Shown piece after piece: positions 11,925 to 23,134 of a DNA stretch of 64,000 bases. The notes under the pieces are model-generated. The model was not told the DNA's origin, made no database searches, and saw only the letters and a list, made by a program, of their open reading frames with translations. Each line of letters starts with the position of its first letter. Within the stretch, counting starts at the first letter, position 1. The stretch comes from Amaurobius ferox. Taxonomy: Eukaryota; Arthropoda; Arachnida; Araneae; Amaurobiidae. The translations under genes were made by a program, and so were the position numbers. The stretch lies in the NCBI GenBank assembly GCA_951213105.1, contig OX578133.1:145652051-145716050 (forward strand). Reading direction: 5' to 3'.

Positions 11925-12715
11925 AGCAAAGTCATCAGCTGCCTTGTTATGATCAAAATCATCTGGATCTGGCCCCTCTATTGAAATAGCCATGAGATTA
12001 TTCAGAGTTGACTGTTTCATTCGGTTTCATAAACAGTTCTAAATTCTACCTTGGGATGAGAATTCTCTTTTACATTCTGCTGTACTGACAGGTATAGAGT
12101 GCTACAGTAGCCAGCTTTGATAAATTTGGAAATGATTCTCTGAGCTCAGGTGTTGTAGCCAATTTCAAAAGTATTTGCTTTGTGCTCATATTTTTATATG
12201 ATTGTCCTTTGATCATTTTGGACGCAACTAACTACCACTCTAATTTAGAAGCTTCATAGTTTAATATTGGTGGATTCCCTTGTTTAGAATAATGATCAAA
12301 TAGACTCAGCAGCTTCATTTTCGTCATGACTGGAGATGTTTGTACTAAAAGGTCTAGGGAAAGATGCAATAATAGGCATGTCTGGCTTCTAGGTGCTAAA
12401 CAACTATCTCTATGTATTTATCATAGATTTCAGTTTCAAATGTAGCTGCTTTAGCATCTGAAAATTTAACATAAAAATCATCCCTGATTTTCATGTTAAA
12501 TTGTTAGAAGCTAGTCAGATTGTGGTGGATGCTTTGAAAGTGACAACCAGAGATTCTTTAAGTTCTGTAATGGTCAGTTTTATGGCTTCCAAAATTGGTT
12601 CTATTTCTGTTAAGCCGATATCTTGCTTTTGCCAACCCCTAGATAAAGCAGCCAAATGAGGTAAAATATCAGAAAGCATTAGTAAAGAACGGCAACGCCT
12701 GGAAAAAACAAACAA
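11925..12715 (-). pseudogene. hAT/ZBED-type transposase C-terminal relic
   Basis: The minus strand encodes RRCRSLLMLSDILPHLAALS then RGWQKQDIGL (about 12700-12600), a segment shared by hAT-derived proteins of the ZBED / KIAA1586 / ZNF862 type. After several frameshifts and stops, FPNLSKLATVAL (near 12130) and a final MAISIEGPDPDDFDHNKAAD (near 11990-11930) match the C-terminal hATC dimerisation region and its tail. The N-terminal zinc finger and the catalytic DDE part are absent. This is a dead copy, on the same strand as the host gene. Confidence 0.65.
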
Positions 12716-12724
12716 AAAAAACCC

Positions 12725-13430
12725 CTGAATTTCATGATCGTACTATTTATGTGAAAATAATTAAAAAATTAACCTTTACAATCAACCAAAATATGTAAAT
12801 AAGCTAGTTTAGTCAAGTTAATGTGCAACAATAGGGAGATGGAGATCGATGGAAAAGGATAATTGCATACCTTCAGCAACGCACACGAAACAAAATACTG
12901 AATTTCACGGTGGTACTATTTATGTGAAAATAATTAAAAAATTAACCTTTATAATCAACCAAAATATGAAAATAAGTTTGTTTAGTTAATGTGCAACAAT
13001 AGGGAGATGGCGATCGATGGAAAAGGATAATTACGTGCTCTCGGCAACGACAGCAAAAAGAAACATTAAAACTGAATTTCACGATCGTACAATTTATGTG
13101 AAAATAATTAAAAAACCATCTTTTATAATAAACCAAAGTATGAAAATAAGCTAGTTTAGTCAAGTTGATGTACAACAATAGGGAGATGGAGATCAATGAA
13201 AAAGGATAATTGCGTACCCCCGGCAACGCTGGTGAAACAAAAAAACTGAATTTCACGATCGTACTAATAATATGAAAATAATTAAAAAATTAACCTTTAT
13301 AATCAACCAAAATATGAAAATAAGCTAGTTTAGTCAAGTTTATGTGCAATAATACGGCGCGATGGAGATGGATGAAGAAAGGCAATTGTGTACTCTCAGC
13401 AAAGCCGGAAAAAAAAGATGAACTGCTGAA
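12725..13430. repeat. Tandem array of about 174-bp units (four full, then decaying)
   Basis: Unit starts at ctgaattt recur near 12725, 12899, 13072 and 13246, a spacing of 173-174 bp; a diverged start lies near 13425. Each unit contains aaaataattaaaaaa, aatcaaccaaaatatg, agtttagt and atagggagatgg. Single units of the same family occur at about 16255-16440 and 36896-37080. Confidence 0.85.
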
Positions 13431-14256
13431 TCTTATAATTTAAGCGAAATATAATTTGTTTAGTAAAATATTTCTTTATTTTTACTTACACTATAAAAAT
13501 AAATGAGGTCTATTTTTCTGATATGAAATCATTAGAAGAAAATAGATGAAACTGACAATTTTGGACTCTCAGTAAAGTCGGGAATATGAATTGAATGGTG
13601 GGATGCATGGATTTCATGGGATTTTCAGTAGTTTTGGGAATCTGTAAAACCGCAAGATGAAGTAGAAATCCGTATAAACTACGGAAAATCCTTAAAAGTT
13701 GGCATCTCTGTAGACGTAGTATCACTTTCACGCACATTATTTTCATGAACTTTGTTAAAATAACTAAATAGGTTCTTTCCCTGGATTACCTTTCTACTCA
13801 TTTAAAAACAAAAAAGCAAAATTACCGTACGAGACATTTAGAAACACATAGCATAGAACAAGACTATTTGGCAAATTATTCACTATTTTATTCCTCTATG
13901 GGAAAAATGCACAGCGTCCATGTTTAATGATGCCCAGCCGCTATGTTTTGACTTCGGCAACATATATTTATTGGCATGGCACCATCACAGAATGATCGGA
14001 GAACTAAATTTCCTTTCTTTTTTTAAAGGGGTTATTGGCTCAGATGGCAGGCAAAATATTATGCTGTCAGTGGCACTTTAATCTGGCTCCAAAGTTCTTT
14101 ACTAAAGTTAGTGGCTTCGCAAATTTATGTAGGCTAATCAAAACTTACTTTTTATATTTGTTCACATTCGTTCGTTTTTTTAAAACTTTTTACATACGTT
14201 TTTCTTAGGTTGTCGGCCGGGCAGCCCGCCCATTCAAAAGATAGGAAGGCAGAACA

Positions 14257-14259
<3 letters not shown>

Positions 14260-14313
<54 letters not shown>

Positions 14314-14322
14314 GAAGAGAGA
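14260..14322. repeat. (TA)n(GA)n microsatellite
   Basis: About 14 TA units run into about 13 GA units directly beside the hAT right end. Confidence 0.9.
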
Positions 14323-14330
14323 GAGAACCT

Positions 14331-17060
14331 TTAGATTCAAAGTACTGCACAAGAATGTTAACTACAATAATCATCTTACTTCCATCATTATTAACTCTCA
14401 TAATATTTGGTTAATTATGCACAATATTTCTTATGCATCAGGGTTCCCATTTCAGCGCGAACCCGCGAGATTCTCGCGTAATCCATGAAAAATCTCGCGT
14501 AAAAATTTAGACTGCGCGAGAATTTCTCTCTCTCCAGTTCCGGCCAAAAATTATTTTTTCCTTCAAATTGGATACCGAGAAATCCGATGCCCGATCCCGA
14601 TTGGAGATCGGGCCGATTGCTTCGCGACCGCAAATCGCGATCAGTTGCCTCGTTGTTGCAAATCGCGGGCCGATTGCCGAGCGGTCGCGGACCGCGATTT
14701 CGTAGCTACGTCTGAATCGCAGTCAATCGCGATTTGGGTACACTAAAGTACTACGTGTTTCTAATTAGAGAGATATTTTATAGAAAACTATAAGTGTCCC
14801 CTCAGCTTGCGCAGGTGGCAAATTCGATCAAATAAAATTTTGCTTTTATTTTATAGGATTCTTTCACGGATTTGAATTATGCTCTTTCCGCGTACTTCCC
14901 GCATTTTTTGTGTTTTGCTCGAGAAATTTTCTTCTTTCCGCGGACGAAAACCCTTTCCCCCCGTACACAGTATGTCTACAGATTACAAAAATCCCGAAAA
15001 TGTCGTGAAATTGGCCATATATGCCCAAAAAATGTTACAAAATTTGAACAAAGCAACGAATTTTTTATCAGAGGCATTCCTTTCTTACATGATCTGAAAA
15101 TCTGTTTGTCCGCGATTGCGAAAACGGCGTTCGCATAAGCGATTCCCACATTTTATGAGGAGAGATGACCAATGAATATCTTTTTGCCATTTTCACAACA
15201 TATTTGCATCGACTGAATTTTTTCATAATTATGTCGTTTAATATACAAATAATAAAAACCAAACCATTTTTCTACCGGATTATTAATAAAATGAAAGGTT
15301 ATTTTGGCCGCAGCATCACGAAAATCTGCATTTGTACGCTATCCTCGGCATACGTCGTTTAATTTGAAAAATATTTCCCACTTTTCCAATCTGTTTGCAT
15401 CGACTACAGTGTTTGTAATTGTTTCGCGTTTCATACAGAAAAATTATTTTACAAACGTATTATTTATGAAATAAAGGGCTATTTTGAAAACAAAAAGAAA
15501 AAAGTCGAGTCAAACAAAATGGCTAAAATCACATGACTGGCTTGAGATTCAACAAAAGGACGATGCAATCCTTATGTTCTGCAAGTTTTGAAAAAAATAA
15601 AAAAAAAATAAAAAATCCATTTTCAAACATAAAGTCAAATTTATTACCTAATTCTATTTGCCTAGTGAAATAGTTTTCGTCTATATTCGCCTTCGGCGAT
15701 CAAAAATCGTTAAAGTTTTCAATTGCTATTGCTGCATGAAAATTGATCATAAAATGATTTTAAAAATCAAAATATCAAGTAAATACAGTCGGCCCTCGAC
15801 TTTTGCAGTTTACAGACAAAAAAATCGTAAATTCGCATGTGAGTCATTTTACATAAAATAACCCATGTAGACGTTTTTATGTCAGCAAATAAAATCATAA
15901 CGTAAGCATCGGGGAAGTCAGGAATTTGAGTATTTTTGCTAACAAGTGTGGGGGGGGGGGAGCTATGAAATTATCAAAAATGTGCTTACTTAATACTTAA
16001 ACGACTTCTAATTAATTTTTTAAAAGAATGTTAGTTTTGAGAATTAAAAAATTTAAATGTCGAAGAATATGAGTTATAGTTAATGCTTTCTTTTTTATTA
16101 CTTTCTAAATTAGCATGGTAAAAAAAAAAATGAAATTTTAAGTGTCTCTCCTTATAACAGAAAATCTCTCCCAAAAGTTTTTGGAAGGAGAGAAATTCTC
16201 TCCCTCTTTTCCTGACTTAGTGGGAACCCTGTGCATAATATTTCAATTATTCTTTATTTAAAATTAACCAAAATATGAAAATGAACAAGTTTAGTCTGCC
16301 TACTGTGTAATAATTAAAGGATGCAGATGGATGGAAAACGATGCTTGAGGACTCCCAAGCATCTTTTCATAACGATACAAAATGAACAGTGTAATCCCAC
16401 CATTTATGCTAAATATTTTTTTTTTAGTAAAATATTTATTCATTTATAATGGCACACTATAAACATAACCTGATGATAATATTTGAAATAAGTCATTTCT
16501 AAAACATTGGAATAATTTATTAATATAGCGCGCATAAGCAGGAACACTGCAGACAAAAAAAAATTGTTTGCAGAGAATGATATAAGCTGCCCTACATCAG
16601 ATTTTATTGTTAAACAAATATTTATCTCAAAGTTAGGCTTGTTTCTCAATCCATTTTTTATTGGTTCTGACATGCTTAGAAATTAAACTGGGATAAAAGA
16701 GATTGCAATTGAAAGTTGTATATTCAAATTTAAACAATATTAGGCAAATGTTTAAAAATAAACATTACATTAAAAAAATATTTATATATTTCAATCTCAT
16801 TAAGATGTTTGACTCCTTTAATCCCTAGCAGAGACTGCTAACCACATAGCTCTCGCTCTCTTTCAGTGTTTTGACTTGACTGACGCAACATAAAGAGTAA
16901 ACACTTGGTGAAAATATAGTTCTGGCTAATAAGGAACCTAAGGGAATTCTAGTGTGAATAATTATATTTGGAAATATTGGTTTTAAAACAAAAATTCTTA
17001 AAGAGTTCACATTTTCAGAACTTTTTACTCAAAATAGACACCAACCAAAGAATAATTTAG
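14331..17060. repeat. Dispersed repeat R1, copy 1, split by a 1.8-kb insertion
   Basis: 14331-14435 plus 16232-17060 parallels 36830-37080 plus 44040-44470 in order and orientation. Shared phrases include aatatttggttaattatgca, ccaaaatatgaaaat, gattgcaattgaaagttgta and aaacacttggt. Copy 1 is interrupted by the CAGGGTTCCCA element. The repeat contains one unit of the 174-bp tandem family. It has no coding match. Confidence 0.75.
14436..16231. mobile_element. Insertion with CAGGGTTCCCA / TGGGAACCCTG ends
   Basis: Perfect 11-bp inverted ends begin at 14436 and end at 16231. The flanks share TGCAT, and the related copy of R1 at 36.87 kb lacks the insert. Its left third is rich in CpG and in tcgcg words (14455-14740), unlike the surrounding intron. 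Short plus-strand frames at 14879-15138 have no domain I recognise. The CAGGG terminus resembles hAT elements, but a 5-bp duplication would be unusual, so the superfamily is open. Confidence 0.6.
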
Positions 17061-17468
17061 CAAAATGTTGCCTTTGTAATGAAAGAAAAACTTAGTGATT
17101 TATCAGGCAGAAAGAGAAGTGCACTACACCAATCAACAATATTTCAGTCTTTTTTACTTTATTTTTTCCCTACTTTTGATCCCACTAATGAAGTTCGGAT
17201 TTGGGGGCAAAAGAAATTAAGAAACAAACAAAAACAATCGCAATCTTTATTTTGATAACATTTCCTACAATGCCGATTTCGAATCATCAGTCATTTGTCC
17301 AGTTTTCTTTTGCATTTTGGAACTGGAACGGCAAAAATTTTAAGGAGTTTTTTTAAGGAAAATTTGGCAAAATTAAGGAATTTTAAGGGCCCTTAAAAAT
17401 GAAATGTGAATTTAAGGAGTTTTTAAGGACCATACGAACCCTGTTAAACAGAATAGTTTAGTAATAGT

Positions 17469-17838
17469 CAGGGTCCAACTTAGCGAAACTGGGGCCTGGG
17501 GCAAACATTCCTCCAGGTGCCCCCTTCACCTCTTGACAAATGAAATGTACAAAAATATTTTCAAAACTATAAATTCTTTCTATAAAATAGTATACAAAAG
17601 GCTTTGCATATTTTAAAGGAATTTATATTATTGATAACTTTCTCATCTCAGTCAAAAAGTCAATCTGGTCCAAATCATGAATTAGTGCAGTAAATCCCTA
17701 TATATCCAATGGCAAGATTTTTTTTTTCAGGAAGCAATCGTCAATTTTTCAATGTTACAATTGTTTAATTTAGAGCCCCCATCTGATGTGGGGGCCCGGA
17801 GCAGCTGCTCCACATATCTTTGCCTTAGACAGGCCCTT
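17469..17838. mobile_element. hAT-like MITE with an exact 8-bp target duplication
   Basis: The ends CAGGGTCC and GGCCCTT are inverted, and the 8-bp flank gtaatagt is identical at 17461-17468 and 17839-17846. Inner ends are GC-rich (ggggcctggggc and gtgggggcccgg). It is 370 bp long with no ORF, as expected of a non-autonomous hAT derivative. Confidence 0.78.
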
Positions 17839-18037
17839 GTAATAGTATTTTTTGTTTCATATAGAAATGTTTTTGTATTTTATTAATATTTTAACATACA
17901 ATTTTCATTAAGATTACAAGACATTTTATAAAACTCACTTATAAACTTAGTAGAGGAGCATGAACAGTAATTTCTTGCAATAAAATATTTAATATTATGC
18001 ACTTTCAAATCATTCAACAATGTTATTAAAATAATAC

Positions 18038-18124
18038 CTGTGAAAAAGCTTTTCCTCCCAGAATACACAGCTGTTTTCTCTCTTCTAGATGATGTAAATT
18101 TTATAGCTTCTTCATTAGTGAGCA
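18038..18124 (-). CDS. EloA: Elongin A, internal exon (SRR...AVYSGRK segment)
   Basis: The 87-bp exon has acceptor TATTTTCAG and donor GTATTA. It takes two bases from the split Met codon, encodes LTNEEAIKFTSSRREKTAVY then SGRKSFFT, and leaves one base. This matches the human segment [23 protein letters not shown], with the same E-rich start and VYSGxK end. Its final G joins the AA of the next exon to give Glu. It lies 13.3 kb from the next exon and 3.2 kb from the previous one. Confidence 0.85.
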
Positions 18125-19686
18125 CTGAAAATAGGGAAATTGAATTTTGGTACCATAAATGAGATCTTTTTCATTTGCAGAAAAAAAAATACCATATTTA
18201 AATAGAAATACTAAAAAGATATCTTTTCTATAAGTCAAAACAATTTTTGATAAAAAGTACATTAAAAAAAATCACAGCAATAAACGTTCAGAAGAATGCT
18301 TCTAAAATATATGCAGTTAAATATGTAGACTGTCTTTCCTTCTAAGCTCATAGTTAAAATCACAGTTTGTAATCTTCCTAATGTACTCCAGCTGAATGGC
18401 AAAAGAGCACATGACTTTGCACACAATCAACTGGTTTACAACATTACATAAAATGCAATGCAAATCAGGAAAGTTGTAAACCAGTTCATTATTGAATGGT
18501 AAGTGCTATGAAATGACAACAAAGTGTTATTGCAATTACATCCATCCTCGGGGAGTATTTAAGAGGAGGGGGATTTGTGGTTTTAACCACTCTTTCATTG
18601 AATAGAAAAATTCTCAGAATATCTCTATAAAATGAAACTGTAAATCCAGTTAATTTTGAACAAATATCTGCAACCTCCCACCTCCCCAAAACGTATGTTC
18701 AAAATGCATCACTGCCTATTAGAGAGGAGATGGGCTAAGCCCGAATCGGGTTCTATGGTACTAAGTGCAATTCAGGCTTCCAAACTATTTGAAAATATTG
18801 ATAAAACTTAGAAATCAAAGAATCACATTCTATTTTATTACTAAAAAGTCATTACTAACAGGTGTCTGAAATCTTATTTGAAGTCAAACACTTGGTAAAT
18901 GGGTTCTATCGTTCTATGTTAGGAAGTGCTGCGTAGTAAATTGTGACATTTATTATTGACCACCCTACCCTAACGTTTTTTCCTAAATTTAATAAAATTA
19001 AAAATATATTTAAGGTACTAAATTAGATACTAAGTCAGTCAGACTGGACATTAGAAAATAATAGAATTGTCTTTAATCAGTTGGCAACTTGCAGAAATAA
19101 ACAAAATATAAAGAAGAATTCAAAAATGGTGCAAGTGTGTCTCAGATGGTGTCAGTGGCTGACAGTTGACAAAATGCTTTATCTAGTGAGAATTAGAACT
19201 AAGTGAGTGAGAACTCATTATATATTGTATCTTTACTTGGGTGTTTTATTGCTGTTTAAATAACTTTTATATTGCTTAGACTGGGGTCAAACTATCTCTG
19301 AGGAATAATAATGCTCTGATGCTGCTAGACTGCTGTTTGTTGAATGTGTGTGGCTGTCTAGTGTAGCATGTAATAAATCTATTTGTTAATCTCTTTGATA
19401 GTAAAATGCAGCAAAACTAGGATTGAAATACATTCATGTTTAAAAGTTAAGCTACAAATGAAAAAAATTAGAATATTGGTCAAAAGAAACCACGTGTAAC
19501 AACAAAATTTGCATGCATAACAGGTGCACGCACATTGAAACTAGCCCACAGAAAGCATTTTGCAAACCAACATTTTTTTTAAACAAGAAACAGTATTAGG
19601 TATAAAAATGGTCTGCTTTGTGTAGAGCCTGTATCTCCGTGTTACGGATTCCAGAAGAAAAATCGAAATAGCCAAATTTTGAAAAA

Positions 19687-20880
19687 TGAGTAGACATCAT
19701 CTGAGTGATGCCAGGCAGTGGGAGGTAATAGAGCATCTCTAAGGTGGCCAGCAACAGTCGGAAGTAGCTTGAACCCTAAATGTAAACCATTCTTTTTTTA
19801 TTTGTCACCCGTGGAACTGGTATAAAAGTGAAGGAATAATGTCGCGAAGACCAATAAGTGGACGTCTAAGGATTACAATAACTGAGGATGATAGTTTTCT
19901 GTGCCTGCAAGTATGACGCTATAGGCCAATTACTGAACATTATATTGCTTTTGACCATACAGTGCTGACATAAAGAACGGTTTTGTTTACAGATGGCTGT
20001 ATGCAAAACGACTAGTGATTTGCATACCGTTGATGCCTTTGCACAGAGTGGCTCATTTAAACAGAGCTTCATCACCCAACTGGATTTCACAACAATGGGG
20101 CACACAGATGAGTAATGGTTTGGTGTACACAGTGATTCCCGATGGTTACTGGTCTGAAGAATGCCTGGAACTTATAAAGCCAATAACATCTGCAAAATGC
20201 ACACATACAGAGGCAGTAGCTTGGGTAGAGATTGCTGTCAGCGCCAACACTGATTTACAGATCTCTCGTGGTACTGTGATTGCAGTATGGTATAGAAATG
20301 ATATCCTTGCTTAATATGCTCACCCATTTCTTGTGGCCATGGGTCCTGATGCCATTTGTATGGATGATAACACACAAGTTTATAGGGCTTGCATTGTCAG
20401 CCAGTACTTAGAATTGGAAACACGACTTTGTATGGAATTGCCATCGACATCACCTGACTTGAATCCAATCGAGCATGTATGGGACATGCTTGGGAGACAT
20501 TAAAGTTCTCTCCATGACCATTCAAAGTAACCTTTATGAGCTAAGAATATGTTTGCTCTATGAATGGGCAGATACTCTAAACCACCATAGAAGATCTTAT
20601 TCTTGGCATGAATCGACACTGTCAGGCATGTGTTTCCAGCAGAGGCCATCACATTTGGTATTGACAGATCTCTACAAATGAACTGTTTTTTGCCACCCAA
20701 AATCTTATGTTTTGTTTATCACTATTATTTAAATATTTATTGATAATTTTTTTTGCATTTGCTCATGATAGTTTTTTTGTTATACTCCATGATCTGTGAA
20801 AGTTTCAATGAATTCAAATAAATACATTTCTTTTTATATGCTTTTTTCACTTTGTTGCTTCACTTTTGGACATGAGTGTA
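19687..20880 (+). pseudogene. Tc1-type transposase relic
   Basis: Starting at 19687, MSRHHLSDARQWEVIEHL matches the start of arthropod Tc1-type transposases. Further on, PLMPLHRVAHLNRASSPNW, the FMDDN counterpart CMDDNTQVYRACIVSQYLE and STSPDLNPIEHVWDMLGR mark the catalytic core, with the D...E spacing of the family. Many frameshifts and stops interrupt it, and the DES motif is degraded. A likely right end reads ttcacttttggacatgagtg before TA at 20880; the matching left end was not found, so the left side is truncated. It lies in an EloA intron, opposite to the gene. Confidence 0.8.
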
Positions 20881-21347
20881 TTTCAGAAAATAATTTATAT
20901 CAAAAGATAGACTAATTACAAAATATTGGGTGGAGAGCAGAAAAGGCCAATATTAATTTTGCTACTACAAACAACCATATTGGTATTCTTATACTAAAGT
21001 TTCTTTCTACGAATTACAATCTGTAGTAGAGTCTGATCACTTGTTACCAGCCTATAAAAATAACCAATATCTGGTTTAAAAAATTCGTTGGATAACAGTA
21101 GATATTGATTACTGCTTTGAAGCCTTACAGATTAGACTCTAGAGGTTAACCAATCAATTGCTCACCTATTATAGATATATTATTCATTAAGGCTAGGTCA
21201 TATTAATGATTTTTTTTACTAGTTTATCTTTTCACCATGTCAGTGAAGTTTGTCATCATGAAATTACAGTATATAAGTAAATAAAAATAAATATCTAAAC
21301 TTCAAAAATGAGAATTATGCAAACAAAAGTATACAAAGCTTACTAAC

Positions 21348-21453
21348 TTTTCTTTTTTGGAGAAGAATCTAAACTCCTTTGAGGCAAAGGCCTATAAATT
21401 GGTTGTGTTTGTGGAAGTGTTGAAATAATATCAACATCATCTAACTTGGCAGA
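21348..21453 (-). CDS. EloA: Elongin A, internal exon (linker before the C-terminal half)
   Basis: The 106-bp exon lies between an acceptor (ATTCTAG) and a GTTAGT donor. It starts in phase 0, matching the end of the preceding exon, and leaves one base over. It encodes 35 residues containing DIISTLPQTQPIYRPLP, the counterpart of the human LPVLPDLPLPAIQANYRPLP stretch, and ends SSPKKK. The leftover A joins the TG of the next exon to make Met. Pieces this small would be missed by ORF length alone; the call rests on conserved motif, splice sites and phase agreement on both sides. Confidence 0.85.
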
Positions 21454-22059
21454 CTAGAATTACATAATTTTATTAAAACAAGCAATAAATACAAAGTAAT
21501 ACATTAATTCATTTTTTTTCAACTGCAATGAGTAAAAAATCATGTAATCAGGCAAAGTATAAAAAGAAAATACAAAGATGTACAGTGTTAAAAAATGTCT
21601 CCATCCTTGATATCCCATGCTATAACATCTAATCAACACCATTTATGTTAAGCTTATTTTGTCTCAAAGGAACCCATTTACTTATCTGGCTAAAGTTCAC
21701 TTGTATTTGATCTTCCATTACTACTACTTGACAAAAAAAAAAAATATTTGGTTTTTGTACAAAAACATTTTATTTTTGTGCATAAACTGAATTTATACAT
21801 TGAAAAAACACTTAAGATAAAATCACAAAACTTGGTACTTATCACATGTACATGATTACCATCAGACTTCGGGAAATCGGCAAAATCTTGCCTGTCCGTG
21901 AGGACAGCTATTGAAATTTTTTACCCGTCCTCCTAAGAATTTTTTTTCACTTTATATTCATTAATATATGTACTTAAGTACATCGCACAACAATAATAAA
22001 TTAGAATCAACTGGCTCACGATGAAGTGCGATAACTGCATATTCATTAACCACCCCCAC

Positions 22060-22205
22060 AGCACTTAACCGCTGCGATCAAACTCGCCGACGCGGTGTCT
22101 CTGATAAAGGACAGGACCTGCGGAATTCTGATCTATGGGTGGGGGCAGAGGGGTAAGATATGCAAGGAATCTCTCCCTTTTCTAATGTTTGGTAACTTGA
22201 AGGAG
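22060..22205. repeat. Dispersed repeat copy, matching 9385-9535
   Basis: It shares the phrases gcgatcaaa, gtctctgataaagga, gaattctgatctatggg and atgtttggtaacttgaa with 9385-9535, at about 85-90 percent by eye. It lies inside the hAT-like element at 21863-23920. Confidence 0.8.
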
Positions 22206-22490
22206 TGGTAAATAATCATATAAATCCTCTTGTCTCTAAGCAGTTTAAACCTCATTGGCACTCTTAATTTCTAGGGAATGTAGTCAATCAAGATTAAAAT
22301 CTTCTTGGACTGAATAGATGTTTCATACCTTAACTGAATTTTAAATGTTTTAGTTTTAAAGTTGAAACCAAAGTGGGGAAGAAAATAAAACACTTCTGGC
22401 TGAAACTAGAAGAATCCATTCCAAAAATTCAAACTTGTTACTTACTCCCGTCTATTACAGCAAATGAAAATTTTATAGTTTGGGTTTTAA

Positions 22491-23134
22491 CCCCTTAACG
22501 CATTTGCCCGTGTCTGACACGAGCGAAAGTTTCCGGCAAATTTACACATGCCCGTGTCTCACACGGTCGATCCTGTATCTCGCGTTATTTTATTTCTAAT
22601 GCACGTCTGAGATCCATTCTAGTAAAAATAGATAGGCTAGATTACAATTAAACTTATTTACCATAGATGGCACCATTATGTAGCATTTTTCTTGTGTAAA
22701 CCACGTGGTGCATTTTGATGATTAGCTATAAGTTTGTTAGGAATTCCTTGTTATAAAGCAGTTGTTTGGTGTGGAAAAGGTAATATATCCATTTTTATTG
22801 CGTTAAATATCATAAAAGTATAGAGTTAACCATAAATTTATTTTTACTAAGTGTTTTTGAAACTTGTTTATAAAAAGTTATCTGATAATGAGCGACTTTG
22901 ACAATTTTGAATATGCCAATTTATCAGAAAGTTTCAGCGATGAAAGTGATGATCTCTTGAGTGATAGAAGTGAATCTGAAGATAATGATGACGAGATTTT
23001 GGCTGTAGCAAGAAATTGGTATGAAATTAGCACAAATCAACCAAATGTTACACCACCAAGATTTCCATTTAAGATTTCCAAAAGAACTCTCATTTTTTAC
23101 CGGTTTTTCCGAAAAAAACTCGTGCTTTAAGGGG
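22491..23134 (+). mobile_element. Non-autonomous piggyBac-like element
   Basis: TTAA flanks (22487-22490, 23135-23138) enclose CCCCTTAACGCA and TGCTTTAAGGGG, which are inverted with one mismatch. Subterminal palindromic words cccgtgtctgacacg and cccgtgtctcacacgg lie at 22505-22570. The 644-bp element keeps a short N-terminal frame but no catalytic domain, so it would need transposase from elsewhere. Confidence 0.8.
22888..23130 (+). pseudogene. N-terminal remnant of a piggyBac-like transposase
   Basis: The ATG at 22888 opens 80 codons: an acidic stretch rich in Ser, Asp and Glu (DESDDLLSDRSESEDNDDE, residues about 19-37), then W and PPRFPFK (about residues 48-67), which recall the N-terminal region of piggyBac transposases before the DDE domain. 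The frame then runs straight into the right inverted end and stops there, so the catalytic core was deleted. The frame is open, but a functional product is doubtful. Confidence 0.55.

Larger units (their letters stand above)
11703..14259 (-). mobile_element. hAT element relic with CAGTGTTCT inverted ends
   Basis: The left end CAGTGTTCTCCCTT at 11703 matches the reverse complement of the right end at 14259 (CAGTGTTCTGCCTT). Inside are a hAT C-terminal transposase relic (11925-12715) and four tandem units of about 174 bp. The expected 8-bp target duplication is not clear because the right side runs into a TA microsatellite. A 2.6-kb length suits a decayed autonomous hAT. Confidence 0.6.

Noticed and set aside
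16440..16673. Minus-strand 77-codon ORF
   Set aside because: It lies wholly within dispersed repeat R1, and the corresponding frame in copy 2 is not conserved.
20500..20700. Minus-strand 66-codon ORF
   Set aside because: It is the antisense of the Tc1 transposase relic on the plus strand.
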